From an uncultured Pirellulaceae bacterium (lineage in GTDB: Bacteria; Planctomycetota; Planctomycetia; Pirellulales; Pirellulaceae), in assembly GCA_937941455.1 (NCBI GenBank), contig CALDHM010000029.1:62001-126000 (forward strand): a stretch of DNA of 64,000 nt. Direction: 5' to 3'. Below, piece after piece: positions 12,297 through 23,944 of this stretch. The notes below the pieces were generated by a model that saw nothing but the letters and a program-made list of their open reading frames with translations, was not told the origin of the DNA and did not search any database. The position numbers and the translations under genes were made by a program. Numbering within the stretch: position 1 is the first letter of the stretch; the number at the start of each line of letters is the position of its first letter.

Positions 12297-14039
12297 CTAC
12301 TGCGTCGGTAATTCGAAACAGGCAGCCTCGCCAGCATTGCGGAGGTAAAGTCGATTCCTCACCACAACGGGATGGTTCCAAGTTTTTCCATCAAGAACTT
12401 GTCGCTTGAAAAGTTCCTGATGCTCTTGTGGATTGGCCGCGAGCAACACCAACTCCCCCTTTTCGGATACTACCAGCAAAAGACCAGAATCTCGCAATAG
12501 TAGGACTTGGCCTTTACCATAGCGACCATCCTTCCAACGCCGCTCACCTGTCGCCAAATCGAGGCAAGCAAAAATAGCACCATCGAATCCGTAGGCGTAT
12601 CCCTCATGCACCACGAAATCATTGAAATCAGGCTTGAGACCGCGCGAGTTCCAAAGTTCAGTGCTTGTCAGCCCCGCCTCCGCGCGGCTAACTTGGATCA
12701 ACGAGGCTCCGCCGTATTCGCTGGTGAATAGGATTCGTTCGCCGGTCAGAATCGCTGGCTGCAGAGCCCGGTACCCCATCGTCTTGGCTTCGTGAAATAA
12801 CGCCTTTTCGCCGGTCTCAGGTCGAAACAGCGAAAGCCCCTCATTACCCAAAAAGCAGACGAGCTTCTCGCCAAAACATGTCGCCAAATGTGGCGAACTG
12901 TAGGAATCCTTATCGACCGGTACCGACCAACGCACCTCACTGGTTTCGGCATCGAATCCCAACAGCCCGCGATTGCCGCTCCCCGCAGCATGGACGATTA
13001 CCAAACCTTCATGAACGAGTGGGGAACCGGCATAACCCCACATCGGCGGCGGCTGTTTCGTCAGTTCTTTCAAATCGACCTTCCACTTGATTTCACCATC
13101 AACTCCCGACAATTTGATCAACCAACCTTCGGCTGCCAAGGCATAGACATACCCTTCATCAATTGTTGGGGTCGCCCTTGGTCCCAACCCCCCGAGGGCA
13201 TCGAAGAAGCGGGACTGGATTTCTTGGGCCCAAACCTCGCGGCCGCTGTCAGCTTGGTAACAAACAACAGCTTCGTAGTCCCCCCGTTGTTCTTGGGTGA
13301 ACAAAAAATCTCCCGCCACGGCAAACGACGACCAAGCCGGCCCGACGCGAATCCGCCACAGTTCGCGCGGTGGTTGCTTGTTCCAATCGCTGGCTATTAC
13401 CGCACCTGACTGAATTCCAGCGCGAGCGGGACCGCGGAAGCCTGGCCAAGCAGGATTGCCTAAAGCGTCCTCTGTCGGACGCGTGCCCGCCGCGGCTTCG
13501 GCCTGCCCACCTCGGCGCGACGCCAAAAACTTGTCCTCCGCCGATGGATTCCAACGCCAGTCGAAGCCGAAACTGAAGTCCCCTTTGGCGCCGTCATTCT
13601 GCAGCAGCAGCGAAAAACTACCCGCCAAAAAGGAGATTGCCAGTGCCGCCCACGTCCGGGAGAACGACAATCGCTTCCCCACCACCACCGACGCTATGGC
13701 GAATCCTGCCATGGTCAATGGCAACGTCAGGACGATGAACGGTGGCCCTTGCATGGATGAATGCAGCAAGGCTCCGACCCCTGCCAATACAGCGACAATC
13801 CCCAAGGCGCCTACGATCCGCTCGAGCCACGTTGCCCGCGACAGCAACACCCACCAGGCAAGGATCAATAATCCCAACAACGCAGGAACGAACGACCCGA
13901 CCATCCACACTGCCGGTAACTCGGGAAACCAATCCATGAAATAGCGGGCCACGATCATCAAGGCGACCAACACCACGGGGGTCCAAACGCGCAGGGGGCG
14001 ATAATTACCTGAGTTTGGATGTTGTGCCATTGCTTCCAT
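12297..14039 (-). CDS. Membrane-anchored PQQ-like beta-propeller protein
   Basis: 580 residues from ATG 14039, preferred because GAAGGAA lies about 10 bases upstream of it. The first ~150 residues hold about five hydrophobic helices (for example VVLVALMIVARYFMDW, SFVPALLGLLILAWW, AALAISFLAGSFSLLL). The rest is a propeller of the PQQ/quinoprotein type starting with NPAWPGFRGPARAG and repeating blades with DxxxGxxxW patterns such as YQADSGREVW, DVDGEIKWK-like and DLATGERRWK. This fold in planctomycetes is usually exported and often does not bind PQQ; substrate and cofactor are unknown. The upstream neighbour on the same strand is the B3/B4 protein, 127 bases away. Confidence 0.88.
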   Translation of the reverse strand: MEAMAQHPNSGNYRPLRVWTPVVLVALMIVARYFMDWFPELPAVWMVGSFVPALLGLLILAWWVLLSRATWLERIVGALGIVAVLAGVGALLHSSMQGPPFIVLTLPLTMAGFAIASVVVGKRLSFSRTWAALAISFLAGSFSLLLQNDGAKGDFSFGFDWRWNPSAEDKFLASRRGGQAEAAAGTRPTEDALGNPAWPGFRGPARAGIQSGAVIASDWNKQPPRELWRIRVGPAWSSFAVAGDFLFTQEQRGDYEAVVCYQADSGREVWAQEIQSRFFDALGGLGPRATPTIDEGYVYALAAEGWLIKLSGVDGEIKWKVDLKELTKQPPPMWGYAGSPLVHEGLVIVHAAGSGNRGLLGFDAETSEVRWSVPVDKDSYSSPHLATCFGEKLVCFLGNEGLSLFRPETGEKALFHEAKTMGYRALQPAILTGERILFTSEYGGASLIQVSRAEAGLTSTELWNSRGLKPDFNDFVVHEGYAYGFDGAIFACLDLATGERRWKDGRYGKGQVLLLRDSGLLLVVSEKGELVLLAANPQEHQELFKRQVLDGKTWNHPVVVRNRLYLRNAGEAACFELPTQ

Positions 14040-14166
14040 CACTTGATTTCCTTCATGACTTACCCCAAAACAGGGCAGTTGACTGATTACTCGCACATGT
14101 TCGTATCAAGCATGTCGCGACCTCCATTGTCGCAGATCGAGAGGAGTTGCCGCCAGAAAGTTGACT

Positions 14167-14820
14167 TCAATTTGCGTTCCGCATCGTCGCAAAACCACTG
14201 CGTAGTTCTTCGATCGCTCGCCAGGCCCGATCGCGAGCGGTTTCCGAATCGGGACTGTAGATGATGACCACCATGTTTCGATCCGCTGCGGTGATTTTTC
14301 CAGCCAACGAATCTTTTACGGGACTACCCACAGGCCGCAAGGTCTCCCCCGAAGCGTCGTACACGGTGATCAGGTCGCACAAATCGAGGACTTGTCCTGC
14401 CGAATTGAACACATACTTCTCACCTTCCTGGCCTCGGGCAAGATAGAAACGGTGCGAGCATTTGTCCAACGACAACAGCGACATCGGTAGATTGTAATCC
14501 AGGCTCACCGCATTCAGCAAATCGACAGGCCCATTGATTCGCGGCAGAGCCCCATCGCGAGCCACGCAGGTCGCCAGATATTCCTGGGAGGGTTTGCTAC
14601 GTCCCGACGCTTTGAATTTGCCGTGCCGCAGCAACTGCCGGATCTCCTGACATTCGGCCTGCCACGCGAGCAAATCCCATCGCTGCGAGGCCCGCGCGAT
14701 TACTCGCTGGCAGTAATCTTGCACGTAGTCGTTGGCGGGTTGCACGGCTATCCCTTGGACCTCGAGAATCTCGACGTGCAGACTTGATAACAACTCGCAA
14801 ATGGTCAACTCGATCGTCAT
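14167..14820 (-). CDS. Free-standing B3/B4 domain protein (PheRS beta-like)
   Basis: 217 residues from ATG 14820, with MTIELTICELL at its start. The sequence fits the B3/B4 domain found in phenylalanyl-tRNA synthetase beta, where it edits mischarged tRNA: recognisable parts are PRINGPVDLLNAVSLDYNLP, the region where B3/B4 proteins have NR(I/V)xxxVDxxN, and DSETARDRAWRAIEEL near the end. Stand-alone versions are known but their substrates mostly are not. It follows the small CxxC protein by 39 bases and, beyond it, thiC, so the three are likely one transcript. Whether it acts on tRNA or a free amino acid cannot be told from the sequence. Confidence 0.78.
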   Translation of the reverse strand: MTIELTICELLSSLHVEILEVQGIAVQPANDYVQDYCQRVIARASQRWDLLAWQAECQEIRQLLRHGKFKASGRSKPSQEYLATCVARDGALPRINGPVDLLNAVSLDYNLPMSLLSLDKCSHRFYLARGQEGEKYVFNSAGQVLDLCDLITVYDASGETLRPVGSPVKDSLAGKITAADRNMVVIIYSPDSETARDRAWRAIEELRSGFATMRNAN

Positions 14821-14859
14821 GGTCTCGCTAATACCGTGCGGCAATCCGCTATGTCGCCC

Positions 14860-15234
14860 CTAAGCCGATGATCGTTCCTCGCGGACTTCCTCGAGCGGAT
14901 AATCGGTGATCGCCAACTCGCCGCGCGCCAAGATCTCCTTGATCTCGCGCAATCGCAACCAGCCCCGCGTCAACAGATCCTCTCGGGCACGCCGCACATC
15001 GGGTGCCAAACTCCGCTTGTCGAAATCGCCGGCGACTTCGATCGAAGGAAAATCGGGGTGCAGGATGAATTGAGCGAGCACCGGATTGCAGCGGATATGC
15101 CGTTCCGGCGTCGTATGCAGCACCTCTGGCACGATCAAACCGGTAACATAGCGCAGGTAAAGGTCGCTAACGGTGATGTCCGCAACATCTTGACCGCAAA
15201 CTGCGCAGATGTAACCTTCGTCGCATTTGGCCAT
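14860..15234 (-). CDS. Small conserved-looking protein with N-terminal CxxC, unknown function
   Basis: 124 residues, starting one base after the thiC stop codon, so almost certainly translated from the same message. The N-terminus has MAKCDEGYICAVCGQDV, a Cys followed by CxxC, with a further Cys in HIRCNP; together these could bind zinc, though I see no complete known finger. The rest is helical and charged (RRAREDLLTRGWLRLREIKEIL). I do not recognise a family. Position suggests a link to thiamine synthesis or to the B3/B4 protein downstream, but this is inference from spacing only. Confidence 0.75.
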   Translation of the reverse strand: MAKCDEGYICAVCGQDVADITVSDLYLRYVTGLIVPEVLHTTPERHIRCNPVLAQFILHPDFPSIEVAGDFDKRSLAPDVRRAREDLLTRGWLRLREIKEILARGELAITDYPLEEVREERSSA

Positions 15235-15235
15235 G

Positions 15236-17651
<2,416 letters not shown>

Positions 17652-17993
17652 TGCAGTTTTTCGACTAGGCTTTGTTTAGCAACGATTAGCCAGAGCGCAC
17701 CAGCGTCCGGTATTTGGGAGGGCTGCGGGCAAGCGCCCCGCGGCTAACGGGTTTTAACAAAAAGCCTAGATTTTAGAAGGCGTCATTGTGCACGAAATAC
17801 CCTAGTCGACCAGTACGAGAGCTGCGCGAACACAGGCGACATGCCGGATTTGCCTTGTTTTTCACAATGCGGTTCGTCTAAAATCAGCGCTATCTTCCCG
17901 CATCGGACCGTAGTTTACCGTTAAATTGACTTTTTACTGTCGGATAACCCCGATATTTGTGTAGATTCGATGCTTCAGATCGCGAGGTCACCC
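17652..17993. other. Intergenic gap between divergent genes
   Basis: 342 bases between the pseudouridine synthase and msrB, which are transcribed away from each other. It carries one copy of the dispersed AACGATTAGCC...GCGGCTAACGG repeat (17681-17760). Promoters for both genes should lie here but I cannot place boxes with confidence. Confidence 0.5.
17681..17760. repeat. Dispersed intergenic repeat, family A copy 1
   Basis: Starts AACGATTAGCCAGAGCGC, continues CACCAGCGTCCGG, and ends GCGCCCCGCGGCTAACGGG followed by TTTTAAC. The same order of words occurs at 30567-30639 and 52174-52278. All three copies are intergenic. Confidence 0.85.
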
Positions 17994-19226
17994 ATGAAGT
18001 CCTTCATCGTCAGTATGCTCGCCGTCAGTTGCCTCGGCACGGCAACGTGGGTCGTCAGCCAGTGGCAGACCCCGCCCCTGCAAGACCCTGCGGCTTGGAA
18101 CACTCGCGAGGGGAAGTCAACAAAAGAAGCGGACGACCCGACCACAGCTTCTGCCGAATCGTTGGTGGAACAAGCAGCTACGGCACTTCGAGATTCGCGT
18201 TGGAACGAATTCGCGCTGTTGGCTTCGTGCGGTAGCGTCCGCTTGAAGGCCGAATCAGAACTTTTCCCCCCCACCACCCCGGAGGGTTTTCAGACAGTCC
18301 ACGTTCTGCAGGCGAAAGCCAAGGCGATGATGTTGCATCTTATCCGCGAAGCGGCCGTTAGTCAGATCGATTTGGCGAAACTGGAAGCCGACTTTTCGAG
18401 TTGGTCCCCGATATTGACGGAGGACTTTGCCCCGAGTTGGGCCGACAAGGGGCAAGCAACCAACGAAACGTTCCAAACAAAACTGGCGGTTGCCAAGACC
18501 GCGGCCCAGAAAAATCTGTCCGGCCTTAGCCAACAGCTCAAGGTCGAGGGTTATGCAGAAGTCGCCGAACGACTCGCCTCCGTTCTCCTCATCACGGAAT
18601 ACCAAGATGAAATCGTTTCCGCACCGTACCTAGAGAAATTGACTGCCAAAGATTTAACGAACTGGATTAAGACCGCGGCTCAACTTGAAACAAAAACGGT
18701 CGATGGCGAACCATTCATTCTGTTCGCCGAGTTGGATCGCACACCCAGTTTCGGGTATTGGGTCAAGGCAACGGCCGATCATGTCAAAGATGCACTCGGG
18801 AGACGCAAAGTGAGCAATGTAGGGAGCCGCAAAGGCGAATACAACAAACTGAACGATTTCGAAAAGTATGTAATTTTGCAAAAGGGCACCGAGCGAGCCT
18901 GGACCGGAGAATACACTGGAAACAAAGCGGCGGGCACCTACATCTGCCGTCAGTGCAATGCGCCCCTGTACCGCTCGGCCGATAAATTCGACAGCCATTG
19001 CGGCTGGCCGAGCTTCGACGACGAAATAGCCGGTGCGGTCGAACGGCATCTCGACGCCGACGGTTACCGCATCGAAATCGTCTGCGCCAATTGCAAGGGT
19101 CACCTGGGACACGTTTTCCAAGGTGAACGCTTCACCCTCAAGAACACCCGCCACTGCGTCAACAGCGTCTCGATCCGCTTCATCCCCGAAGGCAAAGAGC
19201 TTCCCGAAAAAATCGTTAAGGAATAG
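17994..19226 (+). CDS. msrB: Exported peptide-methionine (R)-S-oxide reductase with N-terminal extension
   Basis: 410 residues. I use ATG 17994 because a signal peptide (MKSFIVSMLAVSCLGTATWVV) starts there and GAGGT lies just upstream; an in-frame ATG at 17970 is less likely. The last ~140 residues are MsrB: KLNDFEKYVILQKGTE, zinc-binding CRQC and CANC pairs, SHCGWPSFDDEI, GHLGHVFQGERF and RHCVNSVSIRF with the catalytic Cys. It reduces methionine-R-sulfoxide in proteins. The preceding ~230 residues are helical, contain no motif I know and are not part of ordinary ~150-residue MsrB enzymes. The signal peptide places repair outside the cytoplasm. Confidence 0.93.
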   Translation: MKSFIVSMLAVSCLGTATWVVSQWQTPPLQDPAAWNTREGKSTKEADDPTTASAESLVEQAATALRDSRWNEFALLASCGSVRLKAESELFPPTTPEGFQTVHVLQAKAKAMMLHLIREAAVSQIDLAKLEADFSSWSPILTEDFAPSWADKGQATNETFQTKLAVAKTAAQKNLSGLSQQLKVEGYAEVAERLASVLLITEYQDEIVSAPYLEKLTAKDLTNWIKTAAQLETKTVDGEPFILFAELDRTPSFGYWVKATADHVKDALGRRKVSNVGSRKGEYNKLNDFEKYVILQKGTERAWTGEYTGNKAAGTYICRQCNAPLYRSADKFDSHCGWPSFDDEIAGAVERHLDADGYRIEIVCANCKGHLGHVFQGERFTLKNTRHCVNSVSIRFIPEGKELPEKIVKE

Positions 19227-19353
19227 ATCCGATTAACGCAGCGATCCATGCTTCGGGTGACGCCTTTAAAAAGGTTCTCGCAGCAGTATTAAACTTTTTT
19301 TGAATGCTGTTGTGTGGGTCAAAAGTTTGGTTCGATGAACTCCCGCGACGGGT

Positions 19354-20319
19354 CTATGTCGACTTTTTGTATATTTTGCGGCCGAGTTGGGGGTTGAAGG
19401 TGGTCCAAGAGGCGCTCGGGGTAACGTCCTCAGCGATCAATTGACGGAAGCTGGCGACTTTTGCATCGAGATTGTCGAGGTAATGCAACACCAAGGCCTC
19501 ATAGGTCATGGGGAGTTTGGGACTGCCGAATTCGGGTTCGCCATGATGGCTGACGATCATATGTTGCAAGCGTACGGCTAACAATTCCGGAAATGACACT
19601 CCCGATAATTTTTCCGCATCGGCGATTTTGAGATTCAATATTTGAACCCCGAGCACGAGATGTCCCAGGAGTTGTCCCGCATCGCTGTAGCCGAAGTCCG
19701 GTGAATAGGTCAATTCCTCCAGTTTACCGATGTCATGCAAAAAAGCTCCCATCAACAACAGATCGCGGTCGACTTCGGGATATAGCGGAGCAATCGCCGC
19801 AGCAGCATTCATTAGCGACGCGACATGTTCTAGCAGACCGCCCGCGTACGCATGGTGGTTCTTGACGCCGGCCGGAGCTCGCCGCAGTCCATCCATCAAT
19901 TTCTCGTCGATCAGGATAACCTCAGCAAGGCTGCGCAGGTGCGGGTTGGTCATTTGACGCAGTTGTTCGGAGACTTGGCGGACGAGCCGATCAACGTCCT
20001 GATCGGATTTCGTCTGAAAATCTTCCTGATTGATCGTATCCTGATCCACTCGCTGCACGGATTTGAGGATCAACTGCATGTTGTTGTTATACAGTTGCGC
20101 CGTAGCTTTGACGCGGACGAAATCTCCGTTCTCAAAACTTTCGTAGTGGCGTTGGTCGGCGTTCCACAACATGCAGGTGAGCGATCCCGTTTTATCGCTG
20201 CAGCGCATCTGCAAATACAAATTGCCTGCGCGATTGGGGCGCAACTGCTTCTCCGAGGCGAGATAGATTTCGTCGACCGCTTCTCCGTCGGTCAATTTCG
20301 TCACGAATTGGCGCGGCAT
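19354..20319 (-). CDS. YhaM-like 3'-5' exoribonuclease (OB fold + HD domain)
   Basis: 321 residues, with AGGAAAAA directly upstream of the ATG. An N-terminal OB-type domain (about 10-95: GNLYLQMRCSDKTGSLTCMLWNAD) is followed by an HD domain with KNHHAYAGGLLEHV and FLHDIGKLEELTYSP (HD pair) and a later HxxxxGEPEFGSPK region. This matches YhaM/CBF1-type enzymes that trim RNA or single-stranded DNA from the 3' end. Its start is 17 bases after the phosphofructokinase stop, so both are probably on one transcript; a functional link is not known. I cannot separate YhaM from other HD/OB family members. Confidence 0.9.
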   Translation of the reverse strand: MPRQFVTKLTDGEAVDEIYLASEKQLRPNRAGNLYLQMRCSDKTGSLTCMLWNADQRHYESFENGDFVRVKATAQLYNNNMQLILKSVQRVDQDTINQEDFQTKSDQDVDRLVRQVSEQLRQMTNPHLRSLAEVILIDEKLMDGLRRAPAGVKNHHAYAGGLLEHVASLMNAAAAIAPLYPEVDRDLLLMGAFLHDIGKLEELTYSPDFGYSDAGQLLGHLVLGVQILNLKIADAEKLSGVSFPELLAVRLQHMIVSHHGEPEFGSPKLPMTYEALVLHYLDNLDAKVASFRQLIAEDVTPSASWTTFNPQLGRKIYKKST

Positions 20320-20336
20320 ATTTTTTCCTGAAGACT

Positions 20337-21725
20337 TTAGAGGTAACGGACTCGTTTTTGCATGTCCGTATTTATCGAATGATACCGGCGGAACAGATTT
20401 CCGGTATCAAAACGGGATTCGCGGATGTATTCCACGTCTTCGGTGCCAATCGATTTGGTGAAAATCGGCAACAAGTAATCGATTCCAGTCGTGGAAATAT
20501 GCAGCCGCCGCGGATCGTAAAACGACGGGTGTAAGGTACGGGCATGAATTCTGCCCCATCGATCGCGAAACCCGTTGCCGGGATAACTTTGCAGATAGAA
20601 GCCGTTTTCCTCGCTCCATTGCAGAATCGAAATCGCGTTGGTTTGACCGGCCAAGAGCATGTCGACGGCTTGGCCTCCCAATTGAGCCGCATAGAACCGG
20701 TCGAACAGAATGGGCCGCCCTCCGCGCTGCGTATGTCCGACTTTCCGTGTGAATATCGCGCTTTCTGCCGAATCGCTGTTCCCCAATCCTTTGAAGAACT
20801 GATCCCCTAACTCCTTGATCAAGATCCGACGCAATGCTTCGGCGGCTCCGCTGAGCCGCAGGTTGCCTGCCGGGTCCGTAGTTTGTTGCTCGTCCGCCAT
20901 GACATGCCGTTCGGCATCCACGATTCCCTCGCCACAAACGATGACCACGTTGTGCTGCAGTCGATAGATATCCTTCACCCTGGAAACTAGCAAGGGAACA
21001 TCCACCGGAAATTCGGGAACAAGAATGAGATCTGGTTGCCCGTAGGCGTTACCCAAGGCGAGAAACCCCGAGTGGCGTCCCATGACTTCGATGATGGCGA
21101 CGCGTCGATGACTTTCGGCCGTGGTGCGGATTCTGCGAACCCCTTCGACCGCCACGTAGACCGCTGTAGCGTAGCCGGGGGTGACGTAGTTGACCATATT
21201 GTTCAGTTGAAACTCGCCGCCGGGCTCATAGGCCGTAAGAATGCGATAGCGCTCGCCTCCTTGCTCGTCACCGCCACTTTCGAGCAAATACTTGTCCGGC
21301 TCGTTGGGATAATTCAGTCCCAAGTCGTTGTCGATGGTTTTTGGGGCCAGTACCGTCGGGATGCGGTCGCAAAACGGCTGCAACCCATTCAGCGTCCCAT
21401 CACCGCCGACACAAATCAGCCCCTCGATTTGCAAGCGACGCAAACGCTCGATGATCTGGTCGATGGCGTGCACGTTGCGCTGATCGATGTACTTGCGGCT
21501 GGAACCAAGCAGCGAGCCACCGTACGTAGCATCGAGTTCGGGAATCGCTTGCAACAGCGGATTCAAGATGACATGGGGCAATCGCGGGTCGAACAAACTG
21601 TCGAAGCCCGACATGAGGCCGACGACCTCCACTCCCTGCTGGATGGCCCGATTTACCGCTCCAAAAATCGTGGCGTTGAGGGCTGGCGTGTCACCGCCTG
21701 CTGTCAAAATTCCGATGCGTTTCAT
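20337..21725 (-). CDS. 6-phosphofructokinase
   Basis: Phosphorylates fructose 6-phosphate in glycolysis. 462 residues from ATG 21725, directly at the conserved MKRIGILTAGGDTPALNAT; longer than the ~320-residue E. coli enzyme and within the range of the longer classes. The phosphate-donor motif reads GGDGTLNG, the glycine version that usually means ATP, but the next key motif is PKTIDNDLG with the Lys found in pyrophosphate-using and some long ATP-using enzymes. IEVMGRHSGFLAL and GHTQRGGRP are the expected substrate-binding segments. No ribosome site is obvious. It is upstream of the YhaM-like gene in the same run. Confidence 0.93.
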   Translation of the reverse strand: MKRIGILTAGGDTPALNATIFGAVNRAIQQGVEVVGLMSGFDSLFDPRLPHVILNPLLQAIPELDATYGGSLLGSSRKYIDQRNVHAIDQIIERLRRLQIEGLICVGGDGTLNGLQPFCDRIPTVLAPKTIDNDLGLNYPNEPDKYLLESGGDEQGGERYRILTAYEPGGEFQLNNMVNYVTPGYATAVYVAVEGVRRIRTTAESHRRVAIIEVMGRHSGFLALGNAYGQPDLILVPEFPVDVPLLVSRVKDIYRLQHNVVIVCGEGIVDAERHVMADEQQTTDPAGNLRLSGAAEALRRILIKELGDQFFKGLGNSDSAESAIFTRKVGHTQRGGRPILFDRFYAAQLGGQAVDMLLAGQTNAISILQWSEENGFYLQSYPGNGFRDRWGRIHARTLHPSFYDPRRLHISTTGIDYLLPIFTKSIGTEDVEYIRESRFDTGNLFRRYHSINTDMQKRVRYL

Positions 21726-22116
21726 AAAATCGCGGCTTGGATAGGGTGGCTGTGGCTGTTCGGGTCGTCCTCGAATCTGCAACGATCAGGACGCTCCAGC
21801 GCCAATTGTGTATCAGCAAATGTCGAGGGAGCGAACTGAAACTTGCGGCAGTTCGATGTCGCCCGCCAACGGGATCACGCCAGTTGACCAGGCATGGGCG
21901 AAAGCCGACGGATTCGCTTCGACCAGCGTCTCAGTGTAGCAAAGCGTTATCATCTCAACTACCGTTGCCGACTGGTTACCTTGTGGAGTTTGTCGATTGT
22001 CGCGCCGTTGAGCGAGCTCGGGGGAGCTGGATAAAGATACTAGGGAGTGGCAAGTTGACTTTGCCATCGCTGGACGCACGACTTTAGCAATAGCAGGAAA
22101 TAAAAAAATCAGAATC
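21726..22116. other. Intergenic gap between divergent genes
   Basis: 391 bases between phosphofructokinase and the FGGY kinase, read away from each other. A 105-codon minus-strand frame at 21813-22130 overlaps the kinase start and has no similarity I can see. Nothing else is recognisable. Confidence 0.45.
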
Positions 22117-23643
22117 ATGACGAAAATCAAGGGCTATCTGGGAATTGATGTTGGAACTCAGGGACTGACCGCTTTGCTGACCGACGAGGCGATGAAAGTG
22201 ATCGAATCGGGAAGTGGCCACTACGAGATGGTTCCCGGACTAGCTATCGGATGCTACGAACAAGCGCCGCAGGACTGGGAACGGGCGGCCGCGGCAGCGA
22301 TGAACGACTTGCGAAAGAAACTTGGCGGGCGAGGGCTCGAATGCGAAGTCCTGGCGATCGGGATTTCCGGCCAGATGCACGGCGAGGTTCTCTGTGATGC
22401 CGCTGGAAATCCTTTAGCGCCCGCTCGGCTCTGGTGCGATAGCCGAAATGAAGCGGAGGGGGCCGAGTTGACTAGCACCTTAGGGTTCAAGATGCCCAAG
22501 CGGATCACCGCCGCGCGTTATCTTTGGTCGACGCGGCAGCGTCCGGAAGTCGTTCGCCGGGCCAGGCATTTGACGACACCGGGTGGCTGGCTTGCATTTC
22601 GCCTGACGGGTCAGTGGCGTTTGGGAGTTGGCGATGCGTCGGGAATGTTTCCGATCGAGGAGCAAAGTTCGCAATACGACGCCGACAAGTTGAGAAGGTT
22701 TCAAGGTATTGTTGGCGCAGGTTGCCCAGCGCTAGCCGACCTCCTTCCTGAAGTTTGCGTGGCTGGCCAAGATGGCGGGGCACTGAGCGAGCTTGGGGCC
22801 CAAATCCTCGGCCTCCCCAGCGGCACGCCCGTCGCGCCGGCCGAAGGGGACCAGCCCGCCGCCATGGCGGGCTCGTTGATCGGTTCTCCGGGCGTCGTCT
22901 CGATGAGTTTTGGCACGTCCGTTTGTGCCAACGCGGTTGGGGACAAGCCGTTTGTGGGGGTCGCTCGCTCGATCGATCATTTTTGCGCGGCTGACGGGAG
23001 GCCGATCAATATGGTTTGGCTCCGGAACGGCACGACCTTCATGAATACGGTTGTGGAGATGTTCGGCGCACGGGCAAGCGAAAACAAAGACTCGGCCTTC
23101 GCAGCATTGCTGCCGCAAGCAATAGCGGCCGACGACGATTGTGGGGGGCTGTTAGCGTTGCCGTTCATGGACGACGAACCCGGCTTGGGAGTAGAGCAGG
23201 GGAGACAAGCTGCCCTCTGGGGACTCAACCAAGCCAATGCTACTCCCGGCAATGCGATCAAGGCCGCGATTCTCGCGACCATGTTCAACTTGCGACTCGG
23301 CAGTCTACCGCTGGAGGACCAACGGTTCCCGCGCGACGAAATCGTTCTGTCTGGCGGATTGACCAAGACGCCCCAATTCGGACAACTCCTCGCGAATGTT
23401 TTCGATACGCCCGTCGTTATCTTCGACAGTGGCTCCGAGGGATCAGCCTGGGGTGCGGCTTTGCTGGCAGGTTATCGCCGAGCCATCCTGCAGGGATCGC
23501 CGCAGTCATGGTCGGAATATCTAGCGAGTCATCGAGGGGGGGGAGAAGTCAGGTTCGCACCTGCTGCCGAAAAGGTGCATGCGGTTGCGGGCACCTTCCA
23601 GCGCTATCGAGAGTTATTCGATCGCTTCATTCACCGCCGATGA
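22117..23643 (+). CDS. xylB: FGGY-family carbohydrate kinase, xylulokinase-like
   Basis: 508 residues. N-terminal YLGIDVGTQGLTALLTD binds phosphate; ISGQMHGEVL and ARLWCDSRNEAEG are typical of xylulokinases; later SMSFGTSVCA, EIVLSGGLTKTPQFGQLLANVF and GSEGSAWGAALLAGY form the nucleotide side. It would phosphorylate D-xylulose or a related ketose. No xylose isomerase, transporter or regulator is adjacent, so the substrate is inferred only from motif resemblance. The gene stands alone between two minus-strand genes. An AGGAAA lies 15-20 bases before the ATG, rather far. Confidence 0.86.
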   Translation: MTKIKGYLGIDVGTQGLTALLTDEAMKVIESGSGHYEMVPGLAIGCYEQAPQDWERAAAAAMNDLRKKLGGRGLECEVLAIGISGQMHGEVLCDAAGNPLAPARLWCDSRNEAEGAELTSTLGFKMPKRITAARYLWSTRQRPEVVRRARHLTTPGGWLAFRLTGQWRLGVGDASGMFPIEEQSSQYDADKLRRFQGIVGAGCPALADLLPEVCVAGQDGGALSELGAQILGLPSGTPVAPAEGDQPAAMAGSLIGSPGVVSMSFGTSVCANAVGDKPFVGVARSIDHFCAADGRPINMVWLRNGTTFMNTVVEMFGARASENKDSAFAALLPQAIAADDDCGGLLALPFMDDEPGLGVEQGRQAALWGLNQANATPGNAIKAAILATMFNLRLGSLPLEDQRFPRDEIVLSGGLTKTPQFGQLLANVFDTPVVIFDSGSEGSAWGAALLAGYRRAILQGSPQSWSEYLASHRGGGEVRFAPAAEKVHAVAGTFQRYRELFDRFIHRR

Positions 23644-23677
23644 GTTGTGAGTTAAGAGTTTACCGAGGCGTGCCGAC

Positions 23678-23944
23678 TTACGCCTTGGCCGGTTTTGCGG
23701 GCGGGATCGGTTTCCAATCTTCGGAGTTCACTTGGCGAGGATCGAGCTTCATTTGGCAAACCCGCTCGATATCGTCCGCAGTGAAGCCACGTCGAATCAT
23801 TTCGAGCTTGAGGTTGGCGTCAGCTCGCTGTTTCGAGACCTTTTCGATCGTCGAGCAGACCGAGTTGAACATGCCGTACAAAAAAGGCCCTCCCAGAAGG
23901 CACACGACGGCGACCAGCGCCACTAAACCGCTCGATACACTCAT
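23678..23944 (-). CDS. Small single-pass membrane protein, unknown
   Basis: 88 residues from ATG 23944. One hydrophobic helix near the N-terminus (SGLVALVAVVCLLGGPFLYGMF) is followed by a charged helical stretch (IEKVSKQRADANLKLEMIRRGFTADDIERV) and a proline-rich end (PIPPAKPAKA). The layout, TM helix plus cytoplasmic coiled segment, resembles small stress-associated membrane proteins in general, but I recognise no family. It converges on the FGGY kinase with 34 bases between stops. Confidence 0.7.
   Translation of the reverse strand: MSVSSGLVALVAVVCLLGGPFLYGMFNSVCSTIEKVSKQRADANLKLEMIRRGFTADDIERVCQMKLDPRQVNSEDWKPIPPAKPAKA

Noticed and set aside
21813-22130. 105-codon minus-strand frame starting with a hydrophobic run
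   Set aside because: Overlaps the FGGY kinase start, and after the first 15 residues nothing looks like a protein; kept as gap only.
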